Of a stretch of 64,000 nucleotides of DNA, positions 1 to 8,883 are shown in pieces. Position 1 is the stretch's first letter, and every line of letters starts with the position of its first letter. This stretch comes from Chryseobacterium luquanense (GTDB taxonomy: Bacteria > Bacteroidota > Bacteroidia > Flavobacteriales > Weeksellaceae): NCBI RefSeq assembly GCF_026460945.1, contig NZ_JAOVZV010000007.1, forward strand, positions 78,257 to 142,256, read 5' to 3'. Under the pieces are notes generated by a model that saw nothing but the letters and a program-made list of their open reading frames with translations, had not been told where the DNA came from and made no database searches. The position numbers and the translations under genes were made by a program.

Positions 1-2
1 CA

Positions 3-1043
3 GCGATGAAAATTCGTCCTGATGTATTGCATTGTCACGATTATCACACCGGTTTGGTTCCTTTTATGGTGGAAAATTGCTATGAATTTGAATTTCTCAA
101 AGGTGTAAAAACCATCGGAACGATTCACAACGGAGAATATCAAGGAATGATGAGTTGGGATATGGTAAGCTATATGCCTGCTTTTGATCATTACAAATGG
201 GGATTGCTAGATTGGAACGGTTTCATCAATCCTTTGGCCTGTATGATTAAATGTGCAGATGCATTTACAACGGTTTCAGAAGGTTATTTGGAAGAATTAT
301 TTGTGAGTTTCAGAGGTCTTGAAAGTTTGGTAAGGGAAGAGTTTTCAAAAGCCTACGGAATTATTAATGGGATTGATACGGATGTTTGGAATCCGCAAAC
401 CGATCCTATGATCGATTTTAATTTTAATATTAAAAATGCTTTAAAAACTAAAAAGAAGAATAAAATTAAACTTTGTAAAGAATATGGTTTAAACCCAGAG
501 CTTCCTCTATTTGCGTTTATTGGAAGGTTTGCTACAGAAAAAGGCGCAGATTTACTTCCGGATTTGATTTGGAGAAGTATTAAGCAAAGTTTTGGAGGTT
601 TAAATATAATCGTTCTCGGCTCCGGAAATGCTTATATCGAACAACAATTGAAAGAAATGGACTCGGTTTACTCAAATTTTGCGACAGATATTGGATATAA
701 AGAACATTTATCACATAAAATCTACGCTTCGGCAGACTTCTTGTTAATGCCTTCAAGGGTTGAACCTTGTGGTCTTAATCAAATGTATGCGATGCGATAC
801 GGAACAGTTCCTATTGTAAGTTATACAGGCGGATTGAGAGATACCGTAAAAGATATTACAACCGGAGGTTCGGGATTAAATTTCACTTATCCCGGAGTTG
901 ATGATATCATTCACGCAATCAGTCGTGGTTTAAATGTGTATAAAAACAAAGCTCAAATGGATGAATTGATTTTATCTAATATGAAATTTGATTTTGCATG
1001 GGAAAAATCAGCAGAAAAATACATAGCTTTATATAATCAGTAA
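3..1043 (+). CDS. glgA: Glycogen synthase GlgA, 5' end cut by the window edge
   Basis: Transfers glucose from ADP-glucose to the growing end of glycogen (glycosyltransferase family 5) in the cytoplasm. About 347 codons are visible and the frame is open to the window edge, so the true start lies upstream; a full protein is usually about 470 residues, so the N-terminal KxGG part is missing here. Counting from the Met at base 6, the visible parts are IHNGEYQG (about 39-46), NGIDTDVW (121-128), the GT-B nucleotide-binding start GRFATEKG (173-180) and the C-terminal signature beginning EPCGLNQM (253-260), which carries the acceptor-side Glu. glgC follows after 57 bp on the same strand, so the two probably form a glycogen operon. 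Identity is secure. Confidence 0.95.
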   Translation, partial: AMKIRPDVLHCHDYHTGLVPFMVENCYEFEFLKGVKTIGTIHNGEYQGMMSWDMVSYMPAFDHYKWGLLDWNGFINPLACMIKCADAFTTVSEGYLEELFVSFRGLESLVREEFSKAYGIINGIDTDVWNPQTDPMIDFNFNIKNALKTKKKNKIKLCKEYGLNPELPLFAFIGRFATEKGADLLPDLIWRSIKQSFGGLNIIVLGSGNAYIEQQLKEMDSVYSNFATDIGYKEHLSHKIYASADFLLMPSRVEPCGLNQMYAMRYGTVPIVSYTGGLRDTVKDITTGGSGLNFTYPGVDDIIHAISRGLNVYKNKAQMDELILSNMKFDFAWEKSAEKYIALYNQ

Positions 1044-1100
1044 TTTAATATTCTGTCAAAAAACAAACAAACTATATAAATAATAAAAACGCAGATATTT

Positions 1101-2369
1101 ATGAAACATAACGTCATTTCCATTGTTTTGGGAGGTGGAAGAGGAACAAGGCTTTTTCCGTTAACGTATTCAAGATCAAAACCGGCTGTTCCTATCGCAG
1201 GAAAATACAGATTGGTGGATATTCCTATTTCTAATTGTCTAAATTCAGGTTTAAATAAAATCTTGGTTTTAACGCAGTTTAATTCAGCCTCTTTGAACTC
1301 ACATATCAAAAATTCTTACCATTTTGATATCTTTAGTAAAGGTTTCGTAGATATTTTGGCTGCTGAACAGAATGTTGACAGCGACAGTTGGTTTCAGGGA
1401 ACTGCAGATGCGGTTCGTCAGTCGATGAAGCATTTGGAAAAATATGATTATGAATACATTCTGATTCTTTCTGGAGATCAGTTATATCAGATGGATTTTA
1501 ATGAAATGCTAGATTTTCATCTTGAAAAAGGTGGAGACGTAACGATTGCTACAATTCCTGTAAATTCTAAAGATGCGACAGGTTTTGGAATTTTAAAATC
1601 TGATGATGAAGGAAATATTACTTCGTTTGTAGAAAAACCGGGGTTTGATGAGCTTAATGGTCTTGAATCTGAAGTTTCGGAAGAAAACAAAATCAAAGGA
1701 AAAGAATATTTAGCCTCAATGGGAATTTATATTTTTTCTAAAAGCATTTTAAAGAAGATGTTTGATGATGGAGCGGGAGATGATTTCGGGAAAGATATTA
1801 TTCCAAATTCTATCGGAAAATATACTACTTTAAGTTATCAGTATGAAGGTTATTGGACAGATATTGGAACCATTGAATCTTTCTACGAAGCTAATCTGGA
1901 TCTTTGTCATGATTTTCCACAATTTAATCTATTTTCGTCAGCGCCGATTTTTACACGTGCGAGAATGCTTCCGCCGTCAAAAGTTAATGGTTCTTACGTG
2001 AGTAAAGCTGTTTTCGGAGATGGATGTATTATTATGGCAGATAAAATCGAAAATTCAGTGATTGGAAACCGTACAAGAGTAGATAAAGGAAGTACAATTG
2101 TCAATTCTTACATTATGGGAGCTGATTTTTACCAAAATACAACCGATATCGTAATGAATGACAGAAAAGGTTTGCCAAATATGGGAATTGGAAAATACTG
2201 TTACATTGAAAGAGCAATTTTAGATAAAAACTGTTACATCGGTGACAACGTAAGAATCATCGGAGGTAAACATCTTCAAGATGGTGATTATGGAACTCAT
2301 TCTGTACAAGACGGAATTGTTGTTGTGAAAAAAGGTGCAGTTTTAAAACCAGGAACTCACATAGGATAA
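1101..2369 (+). CDS. glgC: Glucose-1-phosphate adenylyltransferase (ADP-glucose pyrophosphorylase)
   Basis: Makes ADP-glucose from glucose-1-phosphate and ATP, the committed step of bacterial glycogen synthesis, and so feeds GlgA encoded just upstream. The 422 residues match the family length. Visible motifs are the nucleotidyltransferase signature GGGRGTRLFPLT (11-22), WFQGTADAVRQ (97-107), SGDQLYQMD (124-132), VEKP near 177-180 and GYWTDIGT near 250, followed by a hexapeptide-repeat left-handed beta-helix at the C-terminus. Allosteric control by fructose-type effectors is known for the family but cannot be read from this sequence. A strong hairpin terminator follows the stop codon, ending the glycogen operon. 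Confidence 0.96.
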   Translation: MKHNVISIVLGGGRGTRLFPLTYSRSKPAVPIAGKYRLVDIPISNCLNSGLNKILVLTQFNSASLNSHIKNSYHFDIFSKGFVDILAAEQNVDSDSWFQGTADAVRQSMKHLEKYDYEYILILSGDQLYQMDFNEMLDFHLEKGGDVTIATIPVNSKDATGFGILKSDDEGNITSFVEKPGFDELNGLESEVSEENKIKGKEYLASMGIYIFSKSILKKMFDDGAGDDFGKDIIPNSIGKYTTLSYQYEGYWTDIGTIESFYEANLDLCHDFPQFNLFSSAPIFTRARMLPPSKVNGSYVSKAVFGDGCIIMADKIENSVIGNRTRVDKGSTIVNSYIMGADFYQNTTDIVMNDRKGLPNMGIGKYCYIERAILDKNCYIGDNVRIIGGKHLQDGDYGTHSVQDGIVVVKKGAVLKPGTHIG

Positions 2370-2393
2370 ATTCTTAAAAAAGATAAAAACAAG

Positions 2394-2420
2394 AGTGATC
2401 AATATATTGGTCACTTTTTT
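2394..2420 (+). terminator. Rho-independent terminator after glgC
   Basis: A 10-bp stem beginning AGTGATCAAT is followed by a T run. The promoter of the next gene overlaps it: a TTG at 2407-2409 lies in the 3' arm. Confidence 0.85.
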
Positions 2421-2437
2421 TATTTGTCTTACTTTTG
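2407..2437 (+). promoter_or_regulatory. Promoter giving a leaderless mRNA for the gene at 2442
   Basis: TTG at 2407-2409, a 20-bp spacer, then TACTTTTG at 2430-2437, matching the Bacteroidota -33/-7 consensus. The ATG at 2442 is 5 bases after the last G, about where transcription should start. Confidence 0.7.
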
Positions 2438-2441
2438 TGCG

Positions 2442-3482
2442 ATGCGTTTTTTTAAAATCATAGCGGTTATTGTAGTACTTTTGGTGGGAGCTTATGCTGC
2501 TTCAATGTACTATTTTGTTGACGAAAGTAAAGAATTTACTATCGAAAAGGAAGTGGATTACCCTATTGAAAAAGTTTTTAATCAGTTTAATAATTTACAG
2601 AACTTCACGCGTTGGAATAACTTTTTCTCAAGCTCAAAAACAATTGAGATCGATTATTATTCGCCTTACGAAGGGCAGGGAAGCGCAATCAGTTACAATG
2701 ATCCGAAAAGTGAAGATGGCGGAGAAATGTTTATCAGATACGAAAATCCAAACAAAACTTTAAGATATCAGCTTTTTGAAGACGAAGATGAAAATCCGAC
2801 TTTAATTGATGTGAAATTTACTGTTGTTTCTGCTGAAAAAACAAAAATAAAGTGGTTTGTGCATACTCCGAAGTTATCGCTTTTATCAAGAGCTCAGAAT
2901 TTCTGGACGGAAGATAAATTTGCTGAAAACATTAACAAAAGTATGCTGAATCTTAAAAATGTTTTAGGTAATAAAGTAGAAAAAGACAATCAATTAGCTG
3001 CGATTAAATACGACAGTTTGATGGTTGAAAAAGAAGAAGAAAAGATGATTTTGGGAGTCAATGTAAGTGCTTCCAATAAAAAAGATGCTTTGTACAAAAA
3101 CATCGTGATGAATTACAATAAAGTAAACAATTTTGTGTCGATGGATTTAGGTAAAAAAAATGATGAGGTGGGTTATCCTGTTTTGATTACCGATGCCGAC
3201 AATTTTAAAGACAACGAAGTTTCTTACTTTTTCGGAATTCCATTATCTAAAAAAATAGGAATCGCAGATAATAATTTCAGTTTCAGATCGGTGAGTCCGA
3301 CAGAAAATTATGTTATCTACTACAAAGGTTCTTATGCTGGAAGAGTAAAAGCGATTCAACAGCTGATGCAGAAAGCTAAGAAAGATGAAATGAGATATGG
3401 TGATGTTTATCAGATGTTTATAGAGTCACCTGCGGAAGGTCAGGATGTTAATATGAAAATTTCACTTTCGGTATATAGATGA
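2442..3482 (+). CDS. Membrane-anchored protein with SRPBCC/polyketide-cyclase-like domain, unknown function
   Basis: I chose the ATG at 2442 (346 residues). A TTG at 2424 would add six residues but lies upstream of the promoter's -7 box. Residues 1-22 form one hydrophobic helix (signal anchor). Residues about 30-165 resemble an SRPBCC fold (EKEVDYPIEKVFNQFNNLQNF start, W at the end of the helix), a fold that binds hydrophobic ligands. The second half may be an effector-binding (GyrI/AraC-E type) domain, but I see no diagnostic residues. It is a single-gene unit between glgC and sucA, with its own promoter. No catalytic function can be assigned. Confidence 0.75.
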   Translation: MRFFKIIAVIVVLLVGAYAASMYYFVDESKEFTIEKEVDYPIEKVFNQFNNLQNFTRWNNFFSSSKTIEIDYYSPYEGQGSAISYNDPKSEDGGEMFIRYENPNKTLRYQLFEDEDENPTLIDVKFTVVSAEKTKIKWFVHTPKLSLLSRAQNFWTEDKFAENINKSMLNLKNVLGNKVEKDNQLAAIKYDSLMVEKEEEKMILGVNVSASNKKDALYKNIVMNYNKVNNFVSMDLGKKNDEVGYPVLITDADNFKDNEVSYFFGIPLSKKIGIADNNFSFRSVSPTENYVIYYKGSYAGRVKAIQQLMQKAKKDEMRYGDVYQMFIESPAEGQDVNMKISLSVYR

Positions 3483-3551
3483 TTTATTCCCAATTATTGA
3501 TTTTATAATTTTTTTAAAGGTTTGAGACTATCCTAACCCGTTTTTTTTTAT

Positions 3552-3559
3552 TAAATTTG
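3552..3559 (+). promoter_or_regulatory. Putative -7 element for sucA
   Basis: TAAATTTG matches TAnnTTTG; the sucA ATG is 47 bp downstream. No TTG at the expected 20-bp spacing, so the call rests on the -7 box and position. Confidence 0.5.
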
Positions 3560-3605
3560 AGGATTAATTCGTTAAACAAAATTTAATAATAGATAAACTG
3601 TAATA

Positions 3606-6419
3606 ATGGACAGATTTTCATTCCTAAACGCAGCTCATTCTCAGTTAATTGAGGATTTATACCAACAATACCTAAAATTCCCGGACTCTTTAGAACCATC
3701 ATGGAAAGCCTTTTTTCAAGGCTTTGATTTTGCATTGGAGAACTATTCTGATGAAGAAGACATCCAGTACATCAAAAATTCGGGAAATTCTGCGCCTGCA
3801 GTTCAGCAGATTTCTCAGGCAGCTTCAAATGGAGAAGTTCCGGAGCATATCAAGAAGGAATTTAAGGTTGTAAATCTTATTGAGGCGTACAGAACGAGAG
3901 GTCATCTTTTCACAAAAACAAATCCTGTTCGTGAAAGAAGACATTATACTCCGACTTTAGATATCGAAAATTTCGGTCTTGACAAATCAGATTTAAATAC
4001 AAAATTCAACTGTGCCGTTGAAACAGGAATGAAAGGTCCTGCAACTTTACAGGAATTGATTACACACTTAGAAAACATCTATTGTGATTCTATCGGTGTG
4101 GAATACATGCACATCAATAACGTTCAGGAAAAAGATTTCATTAAACAATGGATTCAGGTTAACGAAAACCATCCAAGTCTTAATGCAAACGAAAAAACTG
4201 AGATTTTACTTAAATTAAATCAGGCAGTTGCTTTTGAAAATTATCTTCACACAAAATTTGTAGGTCAGAAAAGATTCTCTTTAGAAGGTGGTGAAACTTT
4301 AATTCCTGCTTTGGATCAGTTGATTTCAAGATCTTCTCAACTTGGTGTTGATGAGGTTGTTTTAGGAATGGCTCACAGAGGTAGATTGAATGTGTTAACC
4401 AATATTTTCGGTAAATCTTACAAGCAGATTTTCTCAGAGTTTGAAGGGAAAGAATTTGAAGAAGATGTATTCTCAGGTGACGTTAAATATCATTTAGGTT
4501 CATCTAAAATTGTTAAAACTGCTTCAGGAGAAGAAGTTGCTATCAACTTGACTCCAAACCCTTCTCACTTAGAAACGGTTGCTGCTTTAGTTGAAGGTAT
4601 TTGCCGTGCAAAAGTTGATGATAAATATAAAGATTTTTCTAAAGTTTTACCGATCATTATCCATGGAGATGGGGCTTTAGCTGGACAAGGTATTGCTTAC
4701 GAAGTTGCTCAGATGATGACTTTGGAAGGTTACAGAACGGGTGGTACAGTTCATATTGTTGTAAATAATCAGGTTTCATTTACAACTAACTATATGGACG
4801 CAAGATCTTCTACTTATTGTACAGATGTTGCAAAAGTTACAGAATCTCCTGTAATGCACGTCAATGCAGATGATGCAGAAGCCGTGGTTCATGCCATTCA
4901 TTTTGCTGCTGATTTCAGAGCTAAATTCGGGAAAGATGTTTACATCGATTTATTAGGATATAGAAAATACGGTCACAATGAAGGGGATGAGCCAAGATTT
5001 ACACAGCCTAATTTATATAAAACAATTTCTAAACATCCGAATCCAAGAGAAATTTATAAAGAGAAATTACTTAAAGATCACGTTACATCAAACGATGTTA
5101 TCGCTAAAATGGAAACCGAATTCAAAGAACTTTTAGATAAGGACTTTGATGCTTCTAAAGAAATTGAGAAAAACGTGATGGATGTTTTCATGTCAGAAGA
5201 CTGGACAAACTATCCAATTGGAAAAAGAGGTGCAGTTCAGGATGCTGTTGATACAAAATATGACTTAGAAAAGTTGAAAGAATTGGCAATTAAAATGTCA
5301 ACGCTTCCAGCTGATAAAAAGTTCTTAAATAAAATCACAAGACTTTTCGAAAATAGAATCAAAGCTATCGAAGGGAACAATTTAGATTGGGCTCTTGGAG
5401 AATGGCTGGCTTATGCAACGCTTTTAGTAGAAGGTCACAATGTAAGAATTTCCGGAGAAGATGTGGAAAGAGGTACTTTCTCTCATAGACATGCAGTTGT
5501 AAAAACTGAAGATACAGAAGAAGAATATGTTCCTTTGAAAGAAGTTTCAGAAAGCAGATTTGATGTATTCAACTCACATCTTTCTGAATATGGAGTTTTA
5601 GGATTTGATTATGGGTATGCAATGGCATCTCCAAATACATTGACGATTTGGGAAGCTCAATTTGGGGATTTCGTAAATGGTGCTCAAATCATTGTTGACC
5701 AATATTTGGCTGCAGCAGAAGAAAAATGGAAAATTCAGGACGGTTTGGTAATGTTATTACCTCACGGTTCGGAAGGTCAGGGTGCAGAGCACTCTTCAGC
5801 CAGATTAGAAAGATTCTTAACACTTTGTGCAAATGAAAATATGGTTGTGGCGAATATCACTTCTCCTGCAAATTATTTTCACTTATTAAGAAGACAATTA
5901 AAATGGTCATTCAGAAAGCCGTTAATTGTGATGAGTCCAAAATCGTTGTTAAGACATCCAAAAGTGGTTTCTCCGCTTGAAGATTTCTCAAACAAAGGAT
6001 TCCAGCCAATTTTAGACGATCCTACTGCAGATCCTGCAAAAGTTGAAAAATTAGTTCTTTGTTCAGGTAAATTATACTTCGAATTATTAGCTAAAAAAGA
6101 AGAATTAAATTGTGAAAATGTTGCTTTGGTGAGATTTGAACAATTATATCCTCTTCAAAATGACGCTATCGAAACTGTTTTTGCTAAATATTCAAACAGA
6201 ACTTCACTTGTTTGGGCTCAGGAAGAACCAGAAAACATGGGTGCATGGTCTTACATCCTGAGAAATTTCAGAGATACAGGAATTCAGGTAGTTTCTCCGG
6301 TACAGAGTGGTGCTCCGGCTCCGGGAAGTCACAAAATGTTTGAGAAAAACCAAAATGCTGTAATCAACAGAGTTTTCGACAGAGATGATGCTCCGGTTAA
6401 AAGACCGGTAACAGCTTAA
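3606..6419 (+). CDS. sucA: 2-oxoglutarate dehydrogenase E1 component
   Basis: Thiamine-diphosphate-dependent decarboxylase of the TCA cycle; passes the succinyl group to the lipoyl domain of SucB. The 937 residues fit the family (about 930). It starts with the typical E1o N-terminal helix that docks E2 (MDRFSFLNAAHSQLIEDLYQ). Visible active-site features are GMAHRGRLNVL near 256, HGDGALAGQG near 352 followed by VVNNQVSFTTN near 385 (together the Mg-ThDP motif), and LLPHGSEGQGAEHSSAR near 718 in the pyrimidine-binding domain. sucB follows on the same strand, separated by 107 bp of heptamer-repeat DNA. Identity is secure. Confidence 0.97.
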   Translation: MDRFSFLNAAHSQLIEDLYQQYLKFPDSLEPSWKAFFQGFDFALENYSDEEDIQYIKNSGNSAPAVQQISQAASNGEVPEHIKKEFKVVNLIEAYRTRGHLFTKTNPVRERRHYTPTLDIENFGLDKSDLNTKFNCAVETGMKGPATLQELITHLENIYCDSIGVEYMHINNVQEKDFIKQWIQVNENHPSLNANEKTEILLKLNQAVAFENYLHTKFVGQKRFSLEGGETLIPALDQLISRSSQLGVDEVVLGMAHRGRLNVLTNIFGKSYKQIFSEFEGKEFEEDVFSGDVKYHLGSSKIVKTASGEEVAINLTPNPSHLETVAALVEGICRAKVDDKYKDFSKVLPIIIHGDGALAGQGIAYEVAQMMTLEGYRTGGTVHIVVNNQVSFTTNYMDARSSTYCTDVAKVTESPVMHVNADDAEAVVHAIHFAADFRAKFGKDVYIDLLGYRKYGHNEGDEPRFTQPNLYKTISKHPNPREIYKEKLLKDHVTSNDVIAKMETEFKELLDKDFDASKEIEKNVMDVFMSEDWTNYPIGKRGAVQDAVDTKYDLEKLKELAIKMSTLPADKKFLNKITRLFENRIKAIEGNNLDWALGEWLAYATLLVEGHNVRISGEDVERGTFSHRHAVVKTEDTEEEYVPLKEVSESRFDVFNSHLSEYGVLGFDYGYAMASPNTLTIWEAQFGDFVNGAQIIVDQYLAAAEEKWKIQDGLVMLLPHGSEGQGAEHSSARLERFLTLCANENMVVANITSPANYFHLLRRQLKWSFRKPLIVMSPKSLLRHPKVVSPLEDFSNKGFQPILDDPTADPAKVEKLVLCSGKLYFELLAKKEELNCENVALVRFEQLYPLQNDAIETVFAKYSNRTSLVWAQEEPENMGAWSYILRNFRDTGIQVVSPVQSGAPAPGSHKMFEKNQNAVINRVFDRDDAPVKRPVTA

Positions 6420-6428
6420 TAAAAAAAA

Positions 6429-6484
6429 TAGAAGCTAGAAATTAGAGGTTAGAAATTAGTCTTTCATCTTTTATCTATTTTCTC
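6429..6484. repeat. Heptamer-periodic intergenic element, sucA/sucB junction
   Basis: Eight consecutive 7-base words in one phase. The first four begin TAGA (TAGAAGC, TAGAAAT); later ones carry the partly complementary ATCT. The arms would pair imperfectly as a hairpin. It occupies most of the 107-bp gap between two genes that must be co-expressed. Confidence 0.65.
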
Positions 6485-6526
6485 AAAGTTTTAATAAATA
6501 TCCATTAAAAAAATAAAAAATACGAT

Positions 6527-7774
6527 ATGTCAATTTTAGAAATGAAAGTTCCTTCACCGGGAGAATCAATTACAGAAGTTGAAATTGCAACTTGGCTTGT
6601 AAAAGATGGTGATTACGTAGAAAAAGATCAACCAATCGCTGAAGTAGATTCAGACAAGGCAACATTAGAATTACCTGCAGAAGAAAGTGGTGTGATCACT
6701 TTGAAAGCTGAAGAAGGTGATGTAGTACAAGTTGGTCAGGTAGTTTGTTTAATTGACAGAGACGCTGCAAAACCTACTGGTTCTGCTCCTGCTGCTGAAG
6801 CTCCAAAACAGGAAGAAGCACCGAAAGCTGCTGAACCTGTAAAAGTAGAAGCTCCAAAACCAGCTCCGGTTGCTGCTCAATCTTATGCAACGGGAACTCC
6901 ATCTCCAGCTGCGAAGAAAATTCTTGACGAAAAAGGAATTGATGCTTCTCAGGTTTCAGGATCTGGAAGAGATGGAAGAATCTCTAAAACTGATGCTGAA
7001 CTAGCTGCTAAACCTGCAATGGGGGGAAGCTCTCTATCTGCAACGGGTGCAAGATCTACAACAACAACTAAACTTTCAGTTCTTAGAAGAAAAATAGCTC
7101 AGAGATTGGTTTCTGTAAAGAATGAAACTGCAATGTTGACGACTTTCAACGAAGTTGATATGTCTGAAATTTTCAGATTAAGAAAGCAATATAAAGAAGA
7201 ATTTGCTCAAAAACATGGAGTAGGACTTGGTTTCATGTCTTTCTTCACAAAAGCGGTTACAAGAGCGTTACAATTATATCCTGATGTTAATGCATCTATC
7301 GACGGAGACTTCAAAATTAACTACGATTTCTGTGATATTTCAATTGCAGTTTCAGGTCCTAAAGGATTGATGGTTCCAGTATTGAGAAATGCAGAAAATA
7401 TGTCTTTCGCAAACGTTGAAGGAAATATCAAAGATTTAGCAATCAAAGTAAGAGACGGAAAAATCACAGTTGATGAAATGACTGGTGGTACATTCACGAT
7501 TACAAACGGTGGTACGTTTGGTTCAATGTTATCAACACCAATTATCAACCCGCCACAATCTGCAATCTTAGGTATGCACAACATTATTCAAAGACCGGTT
7601 GCGGTTGACGGACAGGTTGTAATCAGACCAATGATGTATGTTGCTATGTCTTATGACCACAGAATTATCGACGGTAAAGAATCTGTAGGATTCCTTGTTG
7701 CAGTAAAAGAAGGTATCGACAATCCGGTAGAAATTCTATTGGGTGGAGACGAAAGAAAAGGTCTTGGATTATAA
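6527..7774 (+). CDS. sucB: Dihydrolipoyllysine succinyltransferase (2-oxoglutarate dehydrogenase E2)
   Basis: Core of the 2-oxoglutarate dehydrogenase complex; transfers succinyl from lipoamide to CoA. The 415 residues show the standard order: lipoyl domain with the modified Lys in DSDKATLE (Lys44), an Ala/Pro/Lys-rich linker (about 82-120), the peripheral subunit-binding domain ([10 protein letters not shown] to [10 protein letters not shown], about 123-160) and the acyltransferase domain with catalytic HRIIDG near 377-382. sucA lies directly upstream. A clear terminator follows. The second E2-like gene in this window, at 18634, is more like the branched-chain type. Confidence 0.96.
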   Translation: MSILEMKVPSPGESITEVEIATWLVKDGDYVEKDQPIAEVDSDKATLELPAEESGVITLKAEEGDVVQVGQVVCLIDRDAAKPTGSAPAAEAPKQEEAPKAAEPVKVEAPKPAPVAAQSYATGTPSPAAKKILDEKGIDASQVSGSGRDGRISKTDAELAAKPAMGGSSLSATGARSTTTTKLSVLRRKIAQRLVSVKNETAMLTTFNEVDMSEIFRLRKQYKEEFAQKHGVGLGFMSFFTKAVTRALQLYPDVNASIDGDFKINYDFCDISIAVSGPKGLMVPVLRNAENMSFANVEGNIKDLAIKVRDGKITVDEMTGGTFTITNGGTFGSMLSTPIINPPQSAILGMHNIIQRPVAVDGQVVIRPMMYVAMSYDHRIIDGKESVGFLVAVKEGIDNPVEILLGGDERKGLGL

Positions 7775-7800
7775 TTAATTACTTTTATAATATCATATAT

Positions 7801-7832
7801 AATCTCGCCTCCTAAAAAAGGCGAGATTTTTG
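7801..7832 (+). terminator. Rho-independent terminator of sucAB
   Basis: A 9-bp perfect stem (AATCTCGCC with GGCGAGATT) and a T run, 27 bp after the sucB stop. Confidence 0.9.
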
Positions 7833-7852
7833 TATCTATTGATTTAAATTGA

Positions 7853-8245
7853 ATGAAAATGTTCTCTAAAATTACTTCAAATATCAAAGTTTCAGTTGTT
7901 CCTGAATATGATAGCAAGAACAGTTATCCTTCAGAAAACCGACACGTTTTTAAATACAATATTGTCATAGAAAATGATGGTGATTTCCGTATAAAAATAC
8001 TTAAAAGAAAATGGCTTATTTTTGATGTAGGATTCGGCTTTACGGAAGTTGTTGGTGATGGTATTATAGGATTAACTCCAGAGATAGAATCTGGGGATAA
8101 TTTCGCCTATTTTTCGAATGTGATGCTTCGTTCAGGAGTTGGAAATATGAGTGGAAAATATTTGGTCGAAAACTCAGAAACGAAAGAACAATTCGAAATT
8201 GATATTCCAAAATTTCATCTATTATCTGAAGTTTTAAGTAATTAA
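7853..8245 (+). CDS. apaG: ApaG family protein
   Basis: 130 residues forming a single ApaG domain, a small fibronectin-like beta-sandwich. Typical features are the start with YPSENRHVFKYNIVIENDGD, then KILKRKWLIFD, EVVGDGIIGLTPEIESGDNFAYFS and the ending GKYLVENSETKEQFEIDIPKFHL, a close match to the family's layout. In other bacteria ApaG has been linked to cobalt/magnesium efflux and to diadenosine tetraphosphate metabolism, but its biochemistry is unsettled, so I call only the family. It is convergent with the exonuclease gene and appears to be a single-gene unit. Confidence 0.85.
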   Translation: MKMFSKITSNIKVSVVPEYDSKNSYPSENRHVFKYNIVIENDGDFRIKILKRKWLIFDVGFGFTEVVGDGIIGLTPEIESGDNFAYFSNVMLRSGVGNMSGKYLVENSETKEQFEIDIPKFHLLSEVLSN

Positions 8246-8302
8246 ATTAAAAAGAATTTTGGTTAAGAAATCTTCTTTAATCCATTATGTAGTTGCGGAA
8301 AA

Positions 8303-8857
8303 TTATAAAATTTTAATTTTTTGCTTCATATAATCAGAAACTTCATCATTGCTCGTAAGAATCAATTTTTCGAAAGCTAAAAGCGAAATTCTTGCACAAA
8401 CTTCTGCGTCATCTCCTGCTCTGTGATGCTTAAACTTAATATTGTGATATTCAGCTAAATGTTTTAAGCCATATTTAGGAAGATAATTCCATGATTTTTT
8501 GGCTAATTGAATACTACACAGATAATTCAATTTAGGAGTATACATTCCATAATAATCAAGACATCCTCTCAAAACTCCTGCATCAAAACTTGCGTTATGA
8601 GCAATCATTAAAGTTCCATACATCATGTCTTTTACTTCGTACCAAATATCCGCAAAAGTAGGAGCGTCTTTTACATCACTAGGTAAAATTCCGTGTACAT
8701 CAATGTTTCTAGGATGAAAATATGGAAAACTTGGTGGTTTTATCAACCATGTTTTAGTCTCAATAATTTCAGAGTTCTGAACAATACAAATTCCCAATTC
8801 GCACGCAGAATTTCTCTCGTGAGTAGCGGTTTCAAAATCTAATGCGCAGAAGTCCAT
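8303..8857 (-). CDS. DEDDh 3'-5' exonuclease, DnaQ/epsilon-like
   Basis: 184 residues of the exonuclease fold. The metal-binding residues of the DEDDh family are all visible: Asp7 and Glu9 in LDFET, Asp92 in HNASFD, and His145 with Asp150 in HHRAGDDAE. Such stand-alone epsilon-like proteins remove 3'-terminal nucleotides in repair or RNA turnover; the substrate cannot be told from sequence. It is much shorter than polymerase-fused forms and has no beta-clamp motif that I can see. It is the last gene of a minus-strand run (acyltransferase, glycosyltransferase, exonuclease), 26 bp after the glycosyltransferase stop. Confidence 0.88.
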   Translation of the reverse strand: MDFCALDFETATHERNSACELGICIVQNSEIIETKTWLIKPPSFPYFHPRNIDVHGILPSDVKDAPTFADIWYEVKDMMYGTLMIAHNASFDAGVLRGCLDYYGMYTPKLNYLCSIQLAKKSWNYLPKYGLKHLAEYHNIKFKHHRAGDDAEVCARISLLAFEKLILTSNDEVSDYMKQKIKIL

Positions 8858-8883
8858 TTTTGAATTATAAGTTTTGAATTAAA

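Noticed and set aside
2424..2441. TTG start that would extend the SRPBCC-like protein by six residues
   Set aside because: It lies upstream of the -7 box, so it would not be in the mRNA; the ATG at 2442 fits better.
8246..8302. Terminator between apaG and the exonuclease
   Set aside because: A short stem (GGTTAAGAA with TTCTTTAATCC) exists, but there is no clear T run on either strand.
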